A stretch of DNA of 64,000 nucleotides from DATFVJ01 sp035517695 (GTDB lineage Bacteria; Actinomycetota; Actinomycetes; Streptosporangiales; Streptosporangiaceae): contig DATIYI010000326.1 in assembly GCA_035517695.1 (NCBI GenBank), forward strand, positions 7,791 to 71,790, read 5' to 3'. The translations under genes and the position numbers were made by a program. The stretch's first letter is position 1; the number at the start of each line of letters is the position of its first letter. The notes under the pieces were generated by a model. The model saw nothing but the letters and a program-made list of their open reading frames with translations. It had not been told where the DNA came from and ran no database searches. Of the stretch, positions 59,975 to 64,000 are shown piece by piece.

Positions 59975-60802
59975 ATGCCTGAATCACCGGCTAGCCCGCC
60001 GCGCAAAGACCGCCAGCCCGGCTTCGATACCAGCGTCGCGCATCCGGCGAGGGTGTACGACTACTGGCTGGGCGGCAAGGACAACTTCGCCGCCGACCGC
60101 GAGGCGGGAGATCAAGTGATCGCGGCGCAACCCGCCATCCTCGTCGGGGTGCGCGCGAACCGCGCGTTCCTCCGGCGAACCGTGCGCCACCTGGCCGGCG
60201 AGATGGGCGTCAGGCAGTTCCTCGACATCGGCACAGGCATCCCTGCCGCCAACAACACCCATGAGGTGGCGCAGTCGCTCGCGCCCGAATCCCGTGTCGT
60301 CTACGTCGACAACGACCCCGTAGTGCTGGTGCACGCCCGGGCGTTACTGAACAGCACCGAGGGACCGACCGCGTACCTGGACGCCGATCTGCGTGACACC
60401 GGGAAGATCCTCAAGGCTGCCGCGCGGACACTGGACTTAAGCCGACCGGTCGCGGTGATGCTGCTGATGATCCTGCACCTGATCCCCGATTCCGATGATC
60501 CGTACGGAATCGTGCGGCGGCTGATGGACGAGACCGCGGCCGGCAGCTACCTTGCGCTGTCCCATCCGGCGAGCGACATCGACGCCGACGCCGCCGCGCG
60601 GGCGACGCAGCGGTACAACGCACTCGTCTCCACCGCGCAGACCCGGCGCACGTATGCGCAGGTCTGCCGCTTCTTCGACAGCCTCGACCTGCTCGAGCCC
60701 GGGGTCGTGGCGACCAACAGGTGGCGGCCGGCTGATGGCGTCGGCTCGCCGGGAAGGGCACCCAACTACGCGGGTGTCGCCAGGAAGCCCGCAGCGGGCT
60801 AG
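59975..60802 (+). CDS. SAM-dependent methyltransferase (PF04672-type)
   Basis: A 275-residue Rossmann methyltransferase of the family abundant in actinomycetes. FDTSVAHPARVYDYWLGGKD, NFAADREAGDQVIAAQP, RQFLDIGTGIPAANNTHEVA (SAM loop), VVYVDNDPVVLVHARALL and AVMLLMILHLIPD are all typical. Substrate unknown; many such genes serve secondary metabolism. Starts 22 bases after the LLM remnant's stop. Confidence 0.9.
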   Translation: MPESPASPPRKDRQPGFDTSVAHPARVYDYWLGGKDNFAADREAGDQVIAAQPAILVGVRANRAFLRRTVRHLAGEMGVRQFLDIGTGIPAANNTHEVAQSLAPESRVVYVDNDPVVLVHARALLNSTEGPTAYLDADLRDTGKILKAAARTLDLSRPVAVMLLMILHLIPDSDDPYGIVRRLMDETAAGSYLALSHPASDIDADAAARATQRYNALVSTAQTRRTYAQVCRFFDSLDLLEPGVVATNRWRPADGVGSPGRAPNYAGVARKPAAG

Positions 60803-60875
60803 CTTGACCGTAGTCACACACAGTCACCCACGCCGGGTGACGCGCGGTACGGTTTGATCAGGTCATCGTGGTCTC

Positions 60876-62408
60876 GTGGTGGAGACTCAAGCGCAGGCGC
60901 CCGCGACGCGCCCACAGCGATCCAAGCGAGCCGCGAAGCGACCCGCGACGCCCGCCGCGAAACAGCCCGAGGCAGTCGACGGGCGTGCATCGCGCGCGCA
61001 GCCCGATATCGCGCTCGCGCAACCAACCCCGGCAGAGCGAGCAGCACGCGGCAAGGCAGCCCGGGCCGAGGTGCCCCGCGCAAGCCACGCGGTCTTCGAC
61101 CCGCCCGCAGACCGTCCGGACCCCGTCAGCCTGCTTGAGCGGCAGGCAGTGTCACGGGTGCCAGAGCTGGTCCCTGTCCGCTACGGACGCATGCTTGTCT
61201 CGCCGTTCACCTTCTTCCGTGGCGCCGCCCTGCCCATGGCCAGCGACCTGGCCAAGACGCCTGTCTCCGGCCTGACGGTGCAGGTCTGCGGGGACGCGCA
61301 CCTGTCGAACTTCGGTGTTTATGCCTCGCCGGAGCGCCGACTTGTGTTCGACGTCAATGACTTCGACGAGACGTTGCCCGGGCCGTGGGAATGGGATGTC
61401 AAGCGGCTGGCGGCGAGCCTCGAAGTGGCGGCGCGAGGCAACGGGTTCAGTGGCAAGCAGCGCCGGGACATCGTGGTGGCTGCGGTGGCGCGCTACCGCG
61501 TGGCGATGCGGCGCTTCGCGGGCATGCGCAACCTGGACATCTGGTATGCGCGCGTGGAACTCGACGAACTGCAGGCGCAGTTCGGCACCATGTTGGACAA
61601 GCGGCAGCGCAAGTCCGTGGCCAAGGGCCTGGCGAAGGCGCAGACAAGGGACAGCCTGCAGGCGTTCGACAAGCTCTGTCACATGGTCGATGGCCGACCG
61701 CGGATCGCCGCGGATCCCCCGCTGCTCGTCCCGTTGTCCGATCTCATCGCGCAGCGGCCGGACGCGGCAGGACTCGAGGACCAGCTTGGCCCGCTCATCG
61801 GGAAGTACCGGCGCACGCTGGAGACCGACCGCCGCCACCTCATCGAGCAGTTCGAGTTCGCGGACATCGCCCGCAAGGTCGTCGGGGTCGGCAGCGTGGG
61901 CACCAGGTGCTGGATCGTCCTCATGCTCGGCCGCGACGAGTCCGATCCGCTGTTCCTCCAGGTCAAGGAGGCGGAACGCTCTGTGCTCAGCGCCTTCGTC
62001 GGCGCGAGCAAGTACGCCAACCAAGGCCAGCGGGTCGTCGCGGGCCAGCGGCTCATGCAGGCGTCCAGCGACATCTTCCTCGGCTGGCAGCGCACTGAAC
62101 GCGGACTCGACGGCAAGACCAGGGACTTCTACATCCGCCAGTTGCGCGACTGGAAGTTCTCCATCGAAATCGACAGCATGATCCCTAATGGCCTGCGGCT
62201 GTATGGCGAGCTCTGCGGGTGGACACTGGCGCGGGCGCACGCAAGGTCCGGTGACCGGATCGCGATCGCTTCCTATCTGGGTGGAAGCGACGTCTTCGAC
62301 CGGGCGATCGCGGAATTCTCCACCGCCTACGCCGACCAGAACGAGCGCGACCACGCGGCGCTAGCCGCCGCCGCTTCCGGGCGCATCAAGGCCGAACGCG
62401 ATATCTGA
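60876..62408 (+). CDS. DUF2252 domain-containing protein
   Basis: A 510-residue protein with a kinase-like (aminoglycoside phosphotransferase-related) fold, function unknown. After a basic Lys/Arg/Ala tail come VRYGRMLVSPFTFFRGAALP, the catalytic-loop-like VCGDAHLSNFGVYASPERRL and VFDVNDFDETLPGPWEWDVK, KRLAASLEVAARGNGF, and late QRVVAGQRLMQASSDIFLGW and FYIRQLRDWKFS. GTG start at 60876 after a short leader. Converges on the aquaporin gene. Confidence 0.9.
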   Translation: MVETQAQAPATRPQRSKRAAKRPATPAAKQPEAVDGRASRAQPDIALAQPTPAERAARGKAARAEVPRASHAVFDPPADRPDPVSLLERQAVSRVPELVPVRYGRMLVSPFTFFRGAALPMASDLAKTPVSGLTVQVCGDAHLSNFGVYASPERRLVFDVNDFDETLPGPWEWDVKRLAASLEVAARGNGFSGKQRRDIVVAAVARYRVAMRRFAGMRNLDIWYARVELDELQAQFGTMLDKRQRKSVAKGLAKAQTRDSLQAFDKLCHMVDGRPRIAADPPLLVPLSDLIAQRPDAAGLEDQLGPLIGKYRRTLETDRRHLIEQFEFADIARKVVGVGSVGTRCWIVLMLGRDESDPLFLQVKEAERSVLSAFVGASKYANQGQRVVAGQRLMQASSDIFLGWQRTERGLDGKTRDFYIRQLRDWKFSIEIDSMIPNGLRLYGELCGWTLARAHARSGDRIAIASYLGGSDVFDRAIAEFSTAYADQNERDHAALAAAASGRIKAERDI

Positions 62409-62439
62409 TCTGAAGCGCTGACCCATCGGCGTCGGCTCT

Positions 62440-62453
62440 ATAGGGCGCCCTAT
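62440..62453. terminator. Perfect palindrome between convergent DUF2252 and aquaporin genes
   Basis: ATAGGGCGCCCTAT is a perfect 14-base palindrome in the 55-base gap, followed by another GGCGCC. It may act in bidirectional termination; no T-run. Confidence 0.4.
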
Positions 62454-62463
62454 GGGGGCGCCT

Positions 62464-63309
62464 TCACGGCCTGATCGGGGGCACAACGGGTCCGTCAGGC
62501 ACCGGGCCTTCCAGGGGCAGCTCGCCGCCTTGCGCCGCCGCCCGCTCCTGCTTGTCAGGCACGCCGCGCACCAGGGCGATGATCACGACGGCGATGGCGG
62601 CGCCCGCGACAGGACCGGCGATATAGACCCACCAGCCCGCGTAGTCGTTGCCGACGATGTCGGGACCCAGCGAGCGGGCCGGGTTCATGGACGCCCCGCT
62701 GATCGGGCTGGCGAACAGCCCCAGAAGCGCGACAGTCGACCCGACGGCGAGGGCCGCATTGTGGCCGATGCTACGGTGACCCGTCGCCGTGTTGAGGATG
62801 ATGCTCGCCAGGATCGCGGTGAGAACCATCTCCATCACGAACGACCGCCAGTCGCCGCCCGGCTTGGCGATGGGATAGTTACCCCCCTGGCTGACGTCCC
62901 CGAACATGACCTGGAGGAACAGGGCCGCGCAGATGGCACCCGCAAACTGGGCGACCAGGTACGGCAGCACCCACGCCGTCGGGAAAACCCTGCGGCTGGT
63001 GAAGGCGAAGGTGACGGCCGGGTTGATGTGCAGCCCCGACAGCGGACCCCAGGCATAGATCATGGCCATCACGGCCGCACCAGGTGCGATCACCGCGGCT
63101 GCTCTGCTGATCGGTCCGCCGCCGACGTAGTGGTTGATCACGCCGGAACCGGCGGCCACGGTCACGAGCACGAACGTGCCGATGAACTCGATGACCACCC
63201 GGATCCGCAGCGGCCGCTGCCTCAGCGTGTCTTCTTCGAACCGGATCAGGTAGCGACGCCTGAGAGCGTCGGCGTGCGCCTGATCCATGTGCTCACTGAC
63301 GTCAGCCAT
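62464..63309 (-). CDS. MIP-family aquaporin/glycerol channel
   Basis: Six-helix channel of 281 residues in the cytoplasmic membrane. Both pore loops are present: LHINPAVTFAFTS (first NPA) and SMNPARSLGPD (second). Helices include VVIEFIGTFVLVTVAAGSGV, WVLPYLVAQFAGAICAALFL and the C-terminal WWVYIAGPVAGAAIAVVIIA. The Pro/Gly-rich tail is cytoplasmic. ATG 63309 has GGGAGAGGG before it; upstream frame to 63456 unsupported. Water versus small-solute selectivity cannot be set from this. Confidence 0.92.
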   Translation of the reverse strand: MADVSEHMDQAHADALRRRYLIRFEEDTLRQRPLRIRVVIEFIGTFVLVTVAAGSGVINHYVGGGPISRAAAVIAPGAAVMAMIYAWGPLSGLHINPAVTFAFTSRRVFPTAWVLPYLVAQFAGAICAALFLQVMFGDVSQGGNYPIAKPGGDWRSFVMEMVLTAILASIILNTATGHRSIGHNAALAVGSTVALLGLFASPISGASMNPARSLGPDIVGNDYAGWWVYIAGPVAGAAIAVVIIALVRGVPDKQERAAAQGGELPLEGPVPDGPVVPPIRP

Positions 63310-63736
63310 GCCCTCTCCCGTGCCGACCCGTGGTACAGCTGAACCATGCGCGGATATGCGGGGCGTTGGATCACCCTTATGGGGTGACGCGCGTCCCCTG
63401 CGCGCCTGCCGACAGTTAACATGACATACCTGACCGTTGAGGCCTACGTCATGCACCGACTCGCCGCTGCCTCCCCCCTCGCGAGCTCATCCGGCTTCGT
63501 GGCGGATGGGAGCCACCGGCCATGGTGCGAGACGTCGCCTCGCACCGGCACCCAGGCGGCAGAATTGCGCGTGAATTTACCTGCGATTGCGGCATCGTTC
63601 AGGTGCGCGGATCCGACCATCGCCGGCGCCACGGCCGGGGTAACGAACCAGCTTCCGCCGCGGGTAGGTGCTGTGGTGCAGCGAGGGCCGAGGGATCAGC
63701 GACAGCTAGCAAACGGCGACAGCCAGGGGAACAGTG
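63310..63736. other. Divergent intergenic region
   Basis: 427 bases between the aquaporin and glucosidase genes, expected to hold both promoters. Open frames here (for instance 63421-63747) lack family resemblance. AGGGGA at 63725 is the ribosome site for the glucosidase gene. Confidence 0.5.
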
Positions 63737-64000
63737 ATGAGTGCTGAGCGTGAGCGGGTGGACGGCTTCGGGCGGCTCGAGGATGGGTTGCGGCAGGCCA
63801 GCGACTGGTACCTGTGGGGACCGTATGTGAGCGAGCGGCAGTGGGGAACGGTCCGCGAAGATTACAGCGCGGACGGCGGGGCGTGGGGCTACCTGCCGCA
63901 CGATCACGCCCGGTCGCGTGCCTACCGGTGGGGCGAGGACGGCCTGGCCGGTTTCTGCGACGTGGAGCAGCGGCTGTGCCTGGGGCTGGCGTTGTGGAAC
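63737..64000 (+). CDS. GH63-like glucosidase (5' part, cut by window end)
   Basis: The first 88 codons from the ATG at 63737 read MSAERERVDGFGRLEDG, WYLWGPYVSERQWGTVREDY, GYLPHDHARSRAYRWGEDGL and AGFCDVEQRLCLGLALWN. The WGPYLSERQWGTVREDYS and HDHARSRAYRWGEDG blocks are diagnostic of large (~880-residue) bacterial glucosidases with an MGH1/GH63-type domain. The frame is open at the window edge. AGGGGA lies 7 bases upstream. Catalytic residues are beyond the window. Confidence 0.82.
   Translation, partial: MSAERERVDGFGRLEDGLRQASDWYLWGPYVSERQWGTVREDYSADGGAWGYLPHDHARSRAYRWGEDGLAGFCDVEQRLCLGLALWN

Overview
The window is a 64 kb chromosomal piece of a very GC-rich actinobacterium. Lineage markers are the mycothiol ligase MshC, an IdeR/DtxR-type iron box in front of an FTR1 iron permease, an F420/LLM-type oxidoreductase, a PF04672-type methyltransferase, DUF4192 and DUF2252 proteins, and frequent GTG starts with ATGA/GTGA stop-start overlaps. 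I would place it among filamentous Actinomycetes (Streptosporangiales or relatives), without being able to name a genus. No rRNA, tRNA or CRISPR array was found.

Layout. 1-9.2 kb: housekeeping and accessory genes (PPOX-like fragment, formate-THF ligase, anti-sigma-type ATPase, glutamate racemase with a long low-complexity insert, DUF4192, a frameshifted ribbon-helix-helix-like gene, MshC, M20 peptidase). 9.2-14.7 kb (minus strand): a three-gene cassette (YbdK/GCS2-ATP-grasp fusion, AsnB-type amidotransferase, EgtC-like amidohydrolase) that looks like a dedicated route to a small modified peptide or amide. 15-25 kb: YbaK deacylase, trans-sulfuration enzyme, CPBP protease, a secreted GH92 mannosidase with a broken C-terminus, a truncated ABC/LuxR junction, iron permease, LLM oxidoreductase.

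25.3-42.5 kb (plus strand) is the main coherent system. It contains a lipoprotein beta-propeller, a CE4 deacetylase, a nucleotide-sugar dehydrogenase, an ATP-grasp ligase, an FAD oxidoreductase, a polyprenyl-phosphate sugar transferase, two GT4 enzymes, a sugar epimerase, a membrane GH18-like protein, a processive GT2 synthase, a histidine kinase and two NarL-type regulators. Almost every junction from 29.1 to 39.5 kb is a 4-base stop-start overlap. The set looks like an exopolysaccharide machine that uses uronic acids and combines synthase-dependent (PgaC/PgaB-like) and lipid-linked features, with regulators built into the operon.

42.5-64 kb: small Cys-rich protein, M23 peptidase, integrase remnant with an 84-bp duplication, prolyl oligopeptidase, M55 aminopeptidase, degraded MFS gene, a coupled CHAD-ParA pair (possibly polyphosphate-granule positioning), VOC protein, CocE hydrolase, endonuclease V and arginine deiminase (divergent), NUDIX-GlxA regulator pair, truncated nitronate monooxygenase facing an LLM remnant, methyltransferase, DUF2252, aquaporin, and the start of a GH63-like glucosidase.

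Two window-wide themes stand out. First, minisatellites with 14-84 bp units recur between and inside genes; those inside genes have unit lengths divisible by three. Second, at least seven genes are broken by 1-bp shifts, an 11-bp duplication or deletion junctions. Some single-base shifts could be assembly errors, but the chimeric junctions cannot easily be explained that way.
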